Under the pieces are notes generated by a model that saw only the letters and a program-made list of their open reading frames with translations, searched no databases and was not told the DNA's origin. Both the position numbers and the translations under genes were made by a program. Shown piece after piece: positions 54,515-63,786 of a DNA stretch of 64,000 bases. Source of the stretch: Methylibium sp. Root1272. Lineage in GTDB: Bacteria; Pseudomonadota; Gammaproteobacteria; Burkholderiales; Burkholderiaceae_C. How positions within the stretch are numbered: position 1 is the first letter of the stretch; every line of letters begins with the position of its first letter. The DNA lies in the NCBI RefSeq assembly GCF_001425905.1, contig NZ_LMDY01000013.1:187194-251193 (forward strand), in the 5' to 3' direction.

Positions 54515-55569
54515 TCGGCGCCTCGCAGCTTCGGGTCGAGCGCATCGCGCAGCGCATCGGTCAGCAGCGAGAACGCCGTGACGAACACCGCCATGAAGCC
54601 GGTCGCCGCTGCCAGCTGCCACCAGTGGCCGAGCAGCAGTTCGCCCTGCGCCTCGGCCAGCATCGTGCCCCAGCTGACCTGGTCGACGCTGACGCCCAGG
54701 CCCAGGTAGCTGAGGATCACCTCGGCCTTGATGAAGCCCACCACGTGGATCGACAGCTGCACCAGCACCACGTGGCTGACGTTGGGCAGGATGTGGCGGA
54801 ACATGCGCGACGCGGTGGAGGCCCCGATCGCCTCGGCCGCGCGCACGTATTCGCGCACCGCGTGCTTCAGGAACTCGGCCCGTACCAGCCGGTAGATGCC
54901 GGTCCAGCCGGTCAGCCCGAGGATCAGCACCACCGAGGTCACGCCGCGGCCGGTGACCGCCGCGAAGGCGAACACCAGCAGGATGCCGGGGATGGACGTG
55001 AAGACGTTGTAGACCCACTCCAGCAGGTCGCCGACCTTGCCGCCGAAGAAACCGCCGAGCGCACCGAGCACGGTGCCGATCAGCGTGGCCAGCAGCGCCG
55101 CCGAGACCCCCACCAGAATGGAGACCTCGGCGCCCTTGATGGCCTTGGCCAGCACATTGCGGCCCAGGCGGTCGGCGCCGAACGGCAGCGTCTCGGCGCG
55201 CGGCGTCGCGACGCTGCTGAACTGCTTGGCGCGCTCGGCCCATTCGGCGTAGCGCGGTGCCAGCGGGTCGACGTCGGACAGGTCCAGCACCGGTCCGGTC
55301 GGCACCGCGATCGCCGTCTCGGCCACCTTCGGCGCCGCGCCCAGGAAGGAGGGCGGCGCATTGGGCACGCCGACCTCGGCCTGCCACGCCGTCGCGACCA
55401 GGCCCACCCCGGCCAGCAGCACCATCAGCAGGAAGGCCGCGACCACCGCCAGCGACACCATGCCGACGCGGTCGCCGCGCAGGCGACGCCAGGCCGCGGC
55501 CCACACCCCCTCGGAGCGTGCCACGCCGGAGGCAGCGACGGACAGCGCGTCGATCGGCAGTGCGCTCAT
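54511..55569 (-). CDS. Peptide ABC transporter permease (YejE-like)
   Basis: A 352-residue permease with an N-terminal helix, a long periplasmic insertion (about residues 70-135) and a BPD_transp_1 core with the EAA-type loop EYVRAAEAIGASTASRMFRH. The large insertion is typical of the YejE/DppC group. It overlaps the YejF-like and YejB-like genes by four bases at either end. Confidence 0.93.
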   Translation of the reverse strand: MSALPIDALSVAASGVARSEGVWAAAWRRLRGDRVGMVSLAVVAAFLLMVLLAGVGLVATAWQAEVGVPNAPPSFLGAAPKVAETAIAVPTGPVLDLSDVDPLAPRYAEWAERAKQFSSVATPRAETLPFGADRLGRNVLAKAIKGAEVSILVGVSAALLATLIGTVLGALGGFFGGKVGDLLEWVYNVFTSIPGILLVFAFAAVTGRGVTSVVLILGLTGWTGIYRLVRAEFLKHAVREYVRAAEAIGASTASRMFRHILPNVSHVVLVQLSIHVVGFIKAEVILSYLGLGVSVDQVSWGTMLAEAQGELLLGHWWQLAAATGFMAVFVTAFSLLTDALRDALDPKLRGAE

Positions 55570-56504
55570 TTCAGCACCACCCGCGGGTCGGCCAGCTTGT
55601 AGAGCACGTCGGTCGCCAGGTTGACCAGCATCGTGATGACGGCGATGTAGATCGTGACGGCCTGGATGACGGGATAGTCGCTGCGGTTCACCGCCAGCAG
55701 CACCTCGCGGCCCAGGCCGGGGATGGAGAAGAAGGTCTCGATCAGGAAGGAGCCGACGAAGATGCCCGGCAGCGCGACCGCGACGTTGGTCAGGATGGGG
55801 ATCAGCGCGTTGCGGAGCACGTGCTTGAGCAGGATGCGCGTCTCGGTCAGGCCCTTCGCCCGCGCGGTGCGCACGTAGTCCTGGCCGATCTCGTCGAGGA
55901 AGAAGCTGCGGTAGAGCCGCGTCTGCGGCGAGATGCCGACCATCACCGCCAGCAGCACCGGCAGCGGCGCGTAGACCGCGAGGTTGGTCCACACGCTGTC
56001 GCTCCAGCCCTGGACCGGAAACCAGCCGAGCCGGAACGCGAACAGGTACTGGCCGACGATCACGTAGACCAGGAAGCTGATCGACAGCGCGATGGTGGTG
56101 ACGACCATGATCGCGCGGTCGGTCAGCGAGCCGCGCACGTAGGCGACGGCCAGCGCGAACGGGATCGCCAGCAGCACGTCGAGCAGCAGGATCGGCGTCA
56201 TCACCGTCAGCGTGGCCGGCAGACGGCTCGCGAACAGCGAGCTGACCGCCTCGTTGGTGGCCCAGCTCTTGCCCCAGTCGAAGGTGACGATCTGCTGCAC
56301 GAAGATCCACAGCTGCTGCCACACCGGCTTGTTCAGGCCGAGCTGCTCGCGGATCGCGTCGACCTGCTCGGCGCTGGCGTTCAGGCCGCCGAGGATCTCG
56401 GCCGGGTCGCCCCCGAAGGTCTTGAACAGGAAGAACACCAGCAGCACGACCCCGACCAACGTCGGGATCATTTGCCACAGGCGCCGGATCAGGTAGGCCG
56501 CCAT
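55566..56504 (-). CDS. Peptide ABC transporter permease (YejB-like)
   Basis: A 312-residue permease with six helices; the N-terminal AAYLIRRLWQMIPTLVGVVL and the loop DYVRTARAKGLTETRILLKH are typical of DppB/YejB. The ATG at 56504 starts at the first helix. It is the first gene of the minus-strand transporter operon and is divergent from the binding-protein gene, 172 bases away. Confidence 0.94.
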   Translation of the reverse strand: MAAYLIRRLWQMIPTLVGVVLLVFFLFKTFGGDPAEILGGLNASAEQVDAIREQLGLNKPVWQQLWIFVQQIVTFDWGKSWATNEAVSSLFASRLPATLTVMTPILLLDVLLAIPFALAVAYVRGSLTDRAIMVVTTIALSISFLVYVIVGQYLFAFRLGWFPVQGWSDSVWTNLAVYAPLPVLLAVMVGISPQTRLYRSFFLDEIGQDYVRTARAKGLTETRILLKHVLRNALIPILTNVAVALPGIFVGSFLIETFFSIPGLGREVLLAVNRSDYPVIQAVTIYIAVITMLVNLATDVLYKLADPRVVLK

Positions 56505-56676
56505 CGCCGAAGCACTCCAGGAAACGGATCGAAGCGGCCGCGCTGCGCGGTCCCGCCGACGGGTGTGTGCAGGCGCGAGTCTAGAGCCTGATCGCAGAAC
56601 TCCACCGCTGCCGGGACAAGGCCGAGCGCGCGATAGCATGCAGCTCACGCCGACCGGAAGCCGCCCGCCCCGCCCC

Positions 56677-58479
56677 ATGAGCCTCCCCCGACCCTTGCGT
56701 GCGCTGCTCCTCGCGGCGCTGACCTGCTGCGCGGCGGCCGGTGCCGCCGCGGCCGAGACCAAGGTCCTGCGCTACGCCTTCCCGGTGGCCGAGACCGGCT
56801 TCGATCCGGTGCAGGTGAGCGACCTCTACTCGCGCATCATCACCGCACACATCTTCGAGCCGCCGCTGGGTTACGACCATCTGGCGCGGCCGTTCAAGCT
56901 GCGGCCCTCGACCGCGGCAGCGATGCCCGAGGTGTCGGATGATTTCCGCAGCTTCACCTTCCGCATCAAGCCGGGCCTCTACTTCGCCGACGATCCGGCC
57001 TTCAAGGGCAAGCCGCGCGAGCTGACGGCGCAGGACTACGTCTACGCGGTCAAGCGCATCTTCGACCCCAAGCTCAAGAGCCCGGCCCAGCCCGGGCTCG
57101 AGGAAGAGAAGATCATCGGCCTTGCCGAGTTGCGCGAGGCGGCACTGAAGGGCCAGCCGTTCGACTACGACCGCGAGGTCGAGGGCCTGAAGGCGCTGGA
57201 CCGCTACACCTTCCGCGTGCAGCTGCGCGAGCCGCGGCCGCGACATGTGTATGGCTGGGCGTCCGACGTGGTCGGCGCGGTGGCGCGCGAGGTGGTCGAG
57301 GCCTACGGCGACAAGATCATGGAGCACCCGGTCGGCACCGGGCCGTTCCGGCTCGCCGAATGGCGGCGCAGCTCGCGCATGGTGCTCGAACGCAACCCGC
57401 GCTTTCGCGAGGTGATCTACGACGCGCAGCCGAACGCCGACGACGCCGAGGGCCAGGCACTGCTGCAGCGCTTCAAGGGCCGGCGCCTGCCGATGGTCGA
57501 CCGCGTCGAGATCGCCGTCATCGAGGAGTCGCAGCCGCGCTGGCTGGCTTTCCTGAACGGCGAGCAGGACGTGCTGGAACGGCTGCCCAACGAGTTCGTC
57601 GACCAGGCCGTGCCGGGCGGCGTGCTGGCGCCCAACCTGGCCAAGCGCGGCCTGCAGATGTTCCGCGTGCCCGGCGCCGATGTGACGCTGACCGTCTTCA
57701 ACATGGAAGATCCGCTGGTCGGTGGCTACACGCCGGAGAAGGTGGCGCTGCGCCGCGCGATGGCGCTCGGCACCGACATCGGCCGCGAGATCCAGCTGGT
57801 GCGGCGCGGCCAGGCGATCCCGGCGCAATCGATCATGCCGCCGTTGACCAGCGGCTACCGCAGCGAGCTGCGTACCGAGATGAGCGCTTTCGACCTGCCG
57901 CGCGCGAAGGCGCTGCTCGAGCTCTACGGCTATGTCGACCGCAACGGCGACGGCTGGCGCGAACGGCCCGACGGCCAGCCGCTGGTTCTGGAGATGAAGA
58001 CGCAGTCGGACCAGGCCTCGCGCCAGCTCGACGAGCTGTGGAAGAAGAACATGGACGCGCTGGGGCTGCGCGCCGTGCTGAAGACGGCGCAGTGGCCCGA
58101 GAACCTGAAGTCGGCGCGCTCGGGGCGCTTCATGCTGTGGCGCGTCGGCTCCAGCGCGGGCTCGCCCGACGGTCAGGGCTCGCTGGAGCGCGCCTATGGA
58201 GCATCGGTCGGCAAGGGCAATCTCGCGCGCTTTTCACTGCCGGCGTTCGACCGGGTCTACGAGCAGCTCAACGCACTGCCCGACGGGCCCGAGCGCCAGG
58301 CCCTGTTCGACCAGGCCACCAAGCTGCTGGTGGCGTACGCGCCCTACCGCGTGCACGTGCATCGCATCCTCACCGACCTCGCCTATCCGTGGGTCGTCGG
58401 TTACCGGCGCGCACCCTTCTGGCTCGACTGGTGGCAGTACGTCGACATCGATCCGGCCCAGCGTCCCGCCGCGCATTGA
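56677..58479 (+). CDS. Peptide ABC transporter substrate-binding protein
   Basis: A 600-residue SBP_bac_5 protein with a signal peptide (SLPRPLRALLLAALTCCAAA, cleavage near AAAAE). The length is near that of YejA. Typical segments are ELTAQDYVYAVKRIFDPK and HPVGTGPFRLAEW. The ATG at 56677 gives a clean signal peptide; one at 56638 adds 13 polar residues. It is divergent from the permease-ATPase operon that it serves. Confidence 0.93.
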   Translation: MSLPRPLRALLLAALTCCAAAGAAAAETKVLRYAFPVAETGFDPVQVSDLYSRIITAHIFEPPLGYDHLARPFKLRPSTAAAMPEVSDDFRSFTFRIKPGLYFADDPAFKGKPRELTAQDYVYAVKRIFDPKLKSPAQPGLEEEKIIGLAELREAALKGQPFDYDREVEGLKALDRYTFRVQLREPRPRHVYGWASDVVGAVAREVVEAYGDKIMEHPVGTGPFRLAEWRRSSRMVLERNPRFREVIYDAQPNADDAEGQALLQRFKGRRLPMVDRVEIAVIEESQPRWLAFLNGEQDVLERLPNEFVDQAVPGGVLAPNLAKRGLQMFRVPGADVTLTVFNMEDPLVGGYTPEKVALRRAMALGTDIGREIQLVRRGQAIPAQSIMPPLTSGYRSELRTEMSAFDLPRAKALLELYGYVDRNGDGWRERPDGQPLVLEMKTQSDQASRQLDELWKKNMDALGLRAVLKTAQWPENLKSARSGRFMLWRVGSSAGSPDGQGSLERAYGASVGKGNLARFSLPAFDRVYEQLNALPDGPERQALFDQATKLLVAYAPYRVHVHRILTDLAYPWVVGYRRAPFWLDWWQYVDIDPAQRPAAH

Positions 58480-58539
58480 CGGCGCGGCGCGTGACTTGTT
58501 CACGCGCACCCGGCTCAAGTCCTCGAAAGCGACTTTCGC

Positions 58540-58559
58540 TCCCCCTGAACCACGGGGGG
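58540..58559. repeat. C-rich/G-rich hairpin, possible intergenic repeat
   Basis: CCCCC at 58541-58545 pairs with GGGGG at 58554-58558, and a second GGGGG follows at 58575-58579. The element lies between the binding-protein gene and the PEP-CTERM gene. Short C/G-run elements like this are common in Burkholderiales intergenic DNA, but only one copy is seen here. Confidence 0.3.
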
Positions 58560-58664
58560 CCTCACCCGCGAAGAGGGGGCTGTCGCCGAGCGCCCTGCCG
58601 GACAGACTCTCGTTCAACGACTACGCAACGGCGTCGGTCGACCCCACAGCGAGAGACACACCCA

Positions 58665-58925
58665 ATGAACAAGGCCCTCCAGACTCTGATCGTCACGACT
58701 GCCCTGCTGATGACCGGCGCAGCCAGCGCAGGCACCGAGGCGATCCACGCCGGCGTCGCCACGCAGACGACCGCGGTCGAGGCCGCCCAGGCGCTGTCCG
58801 ATCGCTCCACGGCGCAGGAGTCGGCCGACCTGGCCGCGCTGCCGGAGCCGGGCACCTACATGCAGCTGCTCGCGGCCTTCCTGGTGATGGGCTTCGTGGT
58901 CACCCGCCGTACCCGCCGCAACTGA
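58665..58925 (+). CDS. Small PEP-CTERM-sorted protein
   Basis: An 86-residue secreted protein: a signal peptide (ALQTLIVTTALLMTGAASAG), a polar mature region of about 37 residues, and a C-terminal PEP-CTERM sorting signal (LPEPGTYMQLLAAFLVMGFV followed by an arginine-rich tail). Such proteins are processed by exosortase and linked to exopolysaccharide and cell aggregation. The mature part is very short. A terminator follows 21 bases after the stop. Confidence 0.85.
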   Translation: MNKALQTLIVTTALLMTGAASAGTEAIHAGVATQTTAVEAAQALSDRSTAQESADLAALPEPGTYMQLLAAFLVMGFVVTRRTRRN

Positions 58926-58946
58926 ACTCCGCTCGCATCCCGCAAA

Positions 58947-58975
58947 GGCCCGCTTCGGCGGGCCTTGTCGTTTGT
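58947..58975 (+). terminator. Rho-independent terminator after the PEP-CTERM gene
   Basis: A perfect seven-base stem GGCCCGC/GCGGGCC with a TTCG tetraloop is followed by TTGTCGTTTGT. It ends the PEP-CTERM transcript. Confidence 0.85.
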
Positions 58976-58998
58976 CGGTGGCGCCCCGCACCCGTCGC

Positions 58999-59505
58999 TC
59001 AGAGCGGCAGCTCGCTGAAATAGCGCCCGCCGTGGAAGATCAAGGGCGTCGCGCCAGCGGTCACGCTGCAGCGTTCGACTTCGCCGACGAAGATGACGTG
59101 GTCGCCCTCCTCGTACTGGCTGCGGTTGAAACACTCGAACACCGCGGCTGCGCCGTCGATCAGCGGGGCGCCGCTGCCGCCCTCTCGCCACGCCACGCCG
59201 GCGAAGCGATCGGCGGTCTTGCTCGCAAAGCGCTCGGCCAGTTCGCGCTGGTCGGCCGCCAGGATGTTGATGGCGTAATGCGAGCCGCGCGCGAAGGCCG
59301 GCATCGTGCCGGCGCTGCGCCCCAGGCTCCACAGCACCAGCGGCGGCGCCAGCGACACCGAGTTGAAGGAATTGGCCGTCAGGCCCACGCGCTGGCCTTC
59401 GACGGTGCGCGCCGTCACGATAGTCACGCCGGTCGCGAACATGCCCAGCGCGGCGCGGAAATGCGCCGCCGTGAAACTCGGTGCCTGGGCGCGCGGCGTG
59501 CTCAT
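58999..59505 (-). CDS. Flavin reductase-like protein
   Basis: A 168-residue member of the flavin reductase-like domain family: FRAALGMFATGVTIVTA at the start, GLTANSFNSVSLAPPLVLWS as the flavin-binding segment and HVIFVGEVE near the end. It supplies reduced FMN or FAD, often to two-component monooxygenases; no such oxygenase is nearby. The start overlaps the MaoC gene stop (59502-59505). Confidence 0.91.
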   Translation of the reverse strand: MSTPRAQAPSFTAAHFRAALGMFATGVTIVTARTVEGQRVGLTANSFNSVSLAPPLVLWSLGRSAGTMPAFARGSHYAINILAADQRELAERFASKTADRFAGVAWREGGSGAPLIDGAAAVFECFNRSQYEEGDHVIFVGEVERCSVTAGATPLIFHGGRYFSELPL

Positions 59506-59975
59506 GACGCGGTGTCGGCGCGGCGGCGGAACATGTTCCAGCCTTCCATCACCAGCACCACCTCGTCACGCTGGTTCAGCGCCTCCCAGCGCGTGCGCAC
59601 CAGGCCGATGTGCGGCTTGCTCGTCATCGGACGCGCGTCGGTCACCGTCATGCGCACGCGCAGCGTGTCGCCCATCAGCACGGGCTTGAGCCACTTCAGC
59701 TGCTCGAGCCCGGGCGAGCCGAGGCTGGAGGAGTCGAGCAGGTAGTCGTCGCACATCATGCGCATCACCAGCGCGCAGGTGTGCCAGCCACTGGCGGCCA
59801 GGCCACCGAACAACGACTGCTTGCCGGCCTCCTCGTCGAGGTGGAAGGGTTGCGGATCGAACTCGCTGGCGAAGCGCACGATCTCGTCGCGGCCGAGCGT
59901 GTGAGTGCCGAACTCGCGCACGCTGCCGATGGCGAAGTCTTCCCAGAAGTAGCGGGGCTGAGGTTTCATGGTCAT
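59502..59975 (-). CDS. MaoC-family dehydratase
   Basis: A 157-residue hotdog-fold protein with the hydratase-2 motif FASEFDPQPFHLDEEAGKQS, whose Asp and His are the catalytic pair, and FGGLAASGWHT. It hydrates enoyl-CoA or a related thioester. ATG codons at 59975 and 59969 are both possible. It is coupled to the flavin reductase gene by a four-base overlap. Confidence 0.9.
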   Translation of the reverse strand: MTMKPQPRYFWEDFAIGSVREFGTHTLGRDEIVRFASEFDPQPFHLDEEAGKQSLFGGLAASGWHTCALVMRMMCDDYLLDSSSLGSPGLEQLKWLKPVLMGDTLRVRMTVTDARPMTSKPHIGLVRTRWEALNQRDEVVLVMEGWNMFRRRADTAS

Positions 59976-59996
59976 CGGAGGAATTATCGAGAAGCT

Positions 59997-61739
59997 TCAG
60001 GCCGGAACGGTGCGGGAGCGCGCCTTCGCCGCGCCGGGCGCCGCGAACAGTGCTCGGCAGGTGGCCTGCTGCGGATCGGCCGGCGGCAAGGCGGCGCACA
60101 GCGTGTCGCGCTGCGCGCGCAAGGGCCCGAGCACCGCGGCGCCACGGACCGGCGGCCGCCGGCTCCAGTCCAGCAGCTTGCCGCTCATGCGCTCCAGCGA
60201 CCGGGCGTTGCGTTCGTAGAACGCATCCGGTTGCCCCTGCAGCTCTCCCAGTACCCGGCGGGCGGCGTCGGTGATGCGCGCGGAGTCGTCGGGGCTCAGT
60301 TCGATCAGCGCGCCGACGTAGATCGCGCCCCATTGCACGCGTGTCGCGGGCCCCTGCGCAGCGGCATAGGCGCGTTCGTACCAGCCGAGTGCGGCCGACG
60401 TGTGACCGCGCTGCTTCGCATGGGCGGCCAGCGACAACATCGCGTAGTACGGGCTGTGCGAGCGTTTCAGTTCCGCCTCGAGCAGCCGGTCGGCCTCGTC
60501 GAGCAAGCCGGCCTGCGCCAGCGCCTCGGCGGCGCCCGGAATCACCGACTGGCGCTCGTCGTCGTCGCTCACCTCGCGATCCGCCCGTGCCGTTTCGCGC
60601 TGCACGTGCTCGATCAGCACGCTGCTGAGGGCCGCCGGCTGCTCGGCCGACGCGCCCGGCCGCCCGAGCCGGGCGAGCGCGATGCGCGAGACCAGCGCCG
60701 TCATGCGATCGCCCTGGGACAACCGCGCATCCGCGGTCAGGCGATCCAGCGTCGCAGCCCAGAGGGCGGACATCCTCTCTCGCTCCGGCGTGCCGGCGGC
60801 CGTCAGCAGCTGCGTGATCTCGCCGGCGTAACCGGTCACCAGGTCGAGGTTCTCGCGCACCAGGTGCTCGTCGGCCAGGACAGCAAGCACCTCGTCGCGC
60901 GACGCGGCAAGATCCGGCGCACGTCGCGCCATGGGGCGCGGCGCGGCATCGGTCCGCGCCACTAGAGACTTCAGCAACAGCCGGCTGCAGGTCGCGGCCT
61001 GGTCCGCGGGGCAGGTGCGTGCAAGCCTCGCCAGCGTCGTGGCTCGCTGTGCCGCCGGCAACACCTGCTGCTCGTCGGTGTCCCACGCGTAGTACGCCAG
61101 CAACCGCCACGCATCGGCATCCAACTGCATCGGCGCCGATCGCGCCTGCGCCAACAACTGCTTCACCGGCTGCGGGGCCTGCAGCCCCAACTCGAGCACC
61201 TGCAGGTACTTCCGGGCGTCGACCTCGCCCGGCAGCCGCGTCAGTTCGGTCCCGTCGGGCCGGAACAGGATCATCGTCGGGTAGCCCCGCACCTTGAAGC
61301 GCGCCGCCAGCTTCTGGGCGCCGGGCAGGTCACCGTCGAGGTAGACCGGAACGAAGCGCTGGCTCAGGGCAATGAAGTCGGGGCGGGCGAAGAGCGTCGC
61401 CTTCACCTGGTTGCAGGGCGGACACCACGCCGCGCCCCAGTACGCGAACAACGGCAGGTTCTTCTCGCGAGCCTCGGCAAATGCGCTCGTCACATCGGCC
61501 TCGGAATGCAGCCGGTTCCAGCGCACACCCGGTGACGGATGCGTACTGCCGGCACCGATCGCGGCGGCAACGGCCGGCGTCACGGCCTGCTCGATCGCTG
61601 TGGCGACGCTGGGCGCCTCGGTGTTCGCATCGCCTTGCGGGCGCGAACAGGCCGACGCCAGCAGCGCGATCACCACGATCCAGAGCCCCGCCCTGAACGG
61701 CGGCCGAAACAACAAGTCGGGAACAGTCCGGGCTGACAC
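59997..61739 (-). CDS. Thioredoxin-fold lipoprotein with a long helical C-terminal region
   Basis: A 580-residue protein. The N-terminus is a lipoprotein signal with lipobox LLASAC. A thioredoxin domain spans about residues 75-185, with active site WCPPC and the cis-proline in GYPTMI. The remaining 390 residues are predicted helical, with TPR-like pairs of helices. The start is a GTG at 61739. It is probably a periplasmic, membrane-anchored thiol oxidoreductase; targets unknown. It is divergent from a TetR regulator. Confidence 0.87.
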   Translation of the reverse strand: MSARTVPDLLFRPPFRAGLWIVVIALLASACSRPQGDANTEAPSVATAIEQAVTPAVAAAIGAGSTHPSPGVRWNRLHSEADVTSAFAEAREKNLPLFAYWGAAWCPPCNQVKATLFARPDFIALSQRFVPVYLDGDLPGAQKLAARFKVRGYPTMILFRPDGTELTRLPGEVDARKYLQVLELGLQAPQPVKQLLAQARSAPMQLDADAWRLLAYYAWDTDEQQVLPAAQRATTLARLARTCPADQAATCSRLLLKSLVARTDAAPRPMARRAPDLAASRDEVLAVLADEHLVRENLDLVTGYAGEITQLLTAAGTPERERMSALWAATLDRLTADARLSQGDRMTALVSRIALARLGRPGASAEQPAALSSVLIEHVQRETARADREVSDDDERQSVIPGAAEALAQAGLLDEADRLLEAELKRSHSPYYAMLSLAAHAKQRGHTSAALGWYERAYAAAQGPATRVQWGAIYVGALIELSPDDSARITDAARRVLGELQGQPDAFYERNARSLERMSGKLLDWSRRPPVRGAAVLGPLRAQRDTLCAALPPADPQQATCRALFAAPGAAKARSRTVPA

Positions 61740-61857
61740 CTGAGGAGTGTCTCAGAGCCTCGCCGCCCTGGCGCAGTCGCGCGTATCACAAAGCGACTCG
61801 AGGGTAGCGGTGCGACTGGTCAGTACAGCTTCGGGAGCGGACTCCTACAATTCCGCC

Positions 61858-62472
61858 ATGGCGAGAAGTGCGTTCCGTGAACAGATGCTGCGCGCGCGCG
61901 AGGACGCGATCGTGTCCTCGGTCAACCGTCTGCTGGCCGAGAAGGGCTTCGAAGCGATGACGGTGGACGAGGTGGCGGCGGATGTGGGCATCGCCAAGGC
62001 CAGCCTCTACAAGCACTTCACGTCCAAGGAAGAACTGGCCGCGGCCGCGATGATTCGCGTCCTGGAGCGGGCGCTCGCTTTCACGGAGAAGCTCGCCGCT
62101 GATGAGAACCTCAAGTCGATCGCCCGCCTGGAGGCGGTCGCGCGCTGGACTCTCGAGGTCCAGCTGGCCGGCGAGATGCCGTCGCTGCCGGCGCAGAACT
62201 CGACCTTGCGCAATGCCCTGATGGCGAATCGTGGCTACCTCGACCGGCTGTTCGAAGTCAGCGACCGGCTGGGGGCCTGGATCACGGCCGCGCAGGCCGA
62301 CGGCGAGATCGACCGCCAACTGCCGGCCGAAGTGGTGCTCTACACGCTGTTCGCACGGGCCTGCGACCCGGTCCTCGGTCTGCTGAAGGCCGGAGGCCAG
62401 CACAGCGACGAGCAGATCGTCGAGTGGCTGCTGCGCACCTGCTTTCGCGGCCTCGTCGGCGCGCAAGCCTGA
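61858..62472 (+). CDS. TetR-family regulator
   Basis: A 204-residue regulator with the N-terminal helix-turn-helix TVDEVAADVGIAKASLYKHF and a helical effector-binding C-terminal domain. The ATG at 61858 begins at the usual distance from the helix-turn-helix. It is divergent from the thioredoxin-like lipoprotein gene, its possible target. Confidence 0.94.
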   Translation: MARSAFREQMLRAREDAIVSSVNRLLAEKGFEAMTVDEVAADVGIAKASLYKHFTSKEELAAAAMIRVLERALAFTEKLAADENLKSIARLEAVARWTLEVQLAGEMPSLPAQNSTLRNALMANRGYLDRLFEVSDRLGAWITAAQADGEIDRQLPAEVVLYTLFARACDPVLGLLKAGGQHSDEQIVEWLLRTCFRGLVGAQA

Positions 62473-62482
62473 GCGAGCGCGC

Positions 62483-62905
62483 TCAGCGGATCAGCAGCGC
62501 CGGGGTCCGGCAGGAGGCCAGCACCTTGGTGGTGATCGAGCCCATCACCATGCCGGCCAGCGCGCCGTGGCCGTGGGAGCCGAGCATCAGCAAGTCGAAC
62601 TTGCCGGCCTCGGCCGTCTTGCCGATCACCTCGGCTGCGTGGCCGGTCTTGCGCACGAAGGTGGCGGTCACGCCCTGCTTGGCGAAGAAGGCGCGGATCG
62701 GCTTGAACACCTTCTCCGCCTCGTCGTCGTAATAGGACTGGATCGTTTCACGATCGAGTGCCGACGCCGCGCGCGGCGGCACCGGCGCACTGACGGTGAG
62801 CACGGTGATGTCGTGCCCGGCGACCAGCCATTCGGCATGCGCCGTCAGGTAGCCGAGCATGCGCTTCGTGTAGCTGCTGCCATCGACGGCGGCCAGGATC
62901 TTCAT
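62483..62905 (-). CDS. Universal stress protein
   Basis: A 140-residue UspA-fold protein starting MKILAAVDGSSYTKRML, with the ATP-binding pattern GSHGHGALAGMVMGSITTKV near the end. The ATG at 62905 follows GAGGAG. Members act in stress survival and may bind ATP; the specific role is unknown. It is convergent with the TetR gene. Confidence 0.95.
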   Translation of the reverse strand: MKILAAVDGSSYTKRMLGYLTAHAEWLVAGHDITVLTVSAPVPPRAASALDRETIQSYYDDEAEKVFKPIRAFFAKQGVTATFVRKTGHAAEVIGKTAEAGKFDLLMLGSHGHGALAGMVMGSITTKVLASCRTPALLIR

Positions 62906-62957
62906 CGTTCGCTCCTCGTGCAGGATGAAGCCGTCAGTGTGCCGCAAGCAACGGCGT

Positions 62958-63737
62958 TCAAACCTTGATGCACAGCAAACCGTCATGCCCCGCCGCCTCG
63001 CCCTTGCGGGCGTGGCCGCGCGCGTTGCTGACGACGCGGGTCGAGGCCCGCGGCATGCCGGGCGGATGCTCGACGGTGTAGTCGTGCCGGCAGTGCAGGT
63101 GCCCGTGCAGCCACAGGTCTGCGAACGGCAGCAGATCGTCGTCTGCGTTGCAGAAGCTCGCCGACCCGGGCTGGCCGCCGTAGCGCGGGTCGGCACTGCG
63201 CAGACTCGGGCCGTAGTGCGTGATCACGACCGTCGCATCGGTGTCTCCGGGTTCCGCCAGTGCCTGCTGCAGCCAGACCCGGCAGGCCAGCGCCTCGTCG
63301 CGCACGGCGGCCGCGTCGAACAGCCGGCCGTCGCAGCTGGCCCGCATGACGTGCATGAAGTAGCCCGCGGCCCGCATCGCCCGTTCGCGGCCCGCGGCAC
63401 CGAACAGGTCGAAATCGCACCAGCGTGTCGTCGCGACGAAGCGGATGCGGCGACCTGCCTTGTCGACGCGGATGTGCTGCTCGCGCTCCAGCAGCGTGAT
63501 GCCGAGCGACTCGCAGTGCGCGCGCAGCGCCGGCCAGGCACTGCGCAGCTCGCGCCGATCGAACTCATGGTTTCCGGCCACGAACAGCACCGGCACCGGC
63601 CAGCGCGCGAAGCGCTCCAGCCCGGCCCAGCTGCTGTCCACATCGCCCGCCAGCACCAGCAGCTCGGCGTCCGCGGCCGGCTCGGGCGTGTAGGCCTCGG
63701 TCTCGAGATGCAGGTCCGACAGCAATTGCAGTCGCAC
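62958..63737 (-). CDS. Metallophosphoesterase
   Basis: A 259-residue calcineurin-like phosphoesterase with all metal-site motifs: LLSDLHLE, LAGDVDSSW, VAGNHEFD and WLHGHLHCRHDY. It binds two metal ions and hydrolyses phosphoesters; the substrate is unknown. It lies 52 bases upstream of the universal stress protein gene on the same strand and 49 bases after the SEC-C gene. Confidence 0.94.
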   Translation of the reverse strand: MRLQLLSDLHLETEAYTPEPAADAELLVLAGDVDSSWAGLERFARWPVPVLFVAGNHEFDRRELRSAWPALRAHCESLGITLLEREQHIRVDKAGRRIRFVATTRWCDFDLFGAAGRERAMRAAGYFMHVMRASCDGRLFDAAAVRDEALACRVWLQQALAEPGDTDATVVITHYGPSLRSADPRYGGQPGSASFCNADDDLLPFADLWLHGHLHCRHDYTVEHPPGMPRASTRVVSNARGHARKGEAAGHDGLLCIKV

Positions 63738-63786
63738 GGACCGGCCTTTCAGTGCGCCCGGCCGCGGCCGTCTTGCCGCCGCGGGC

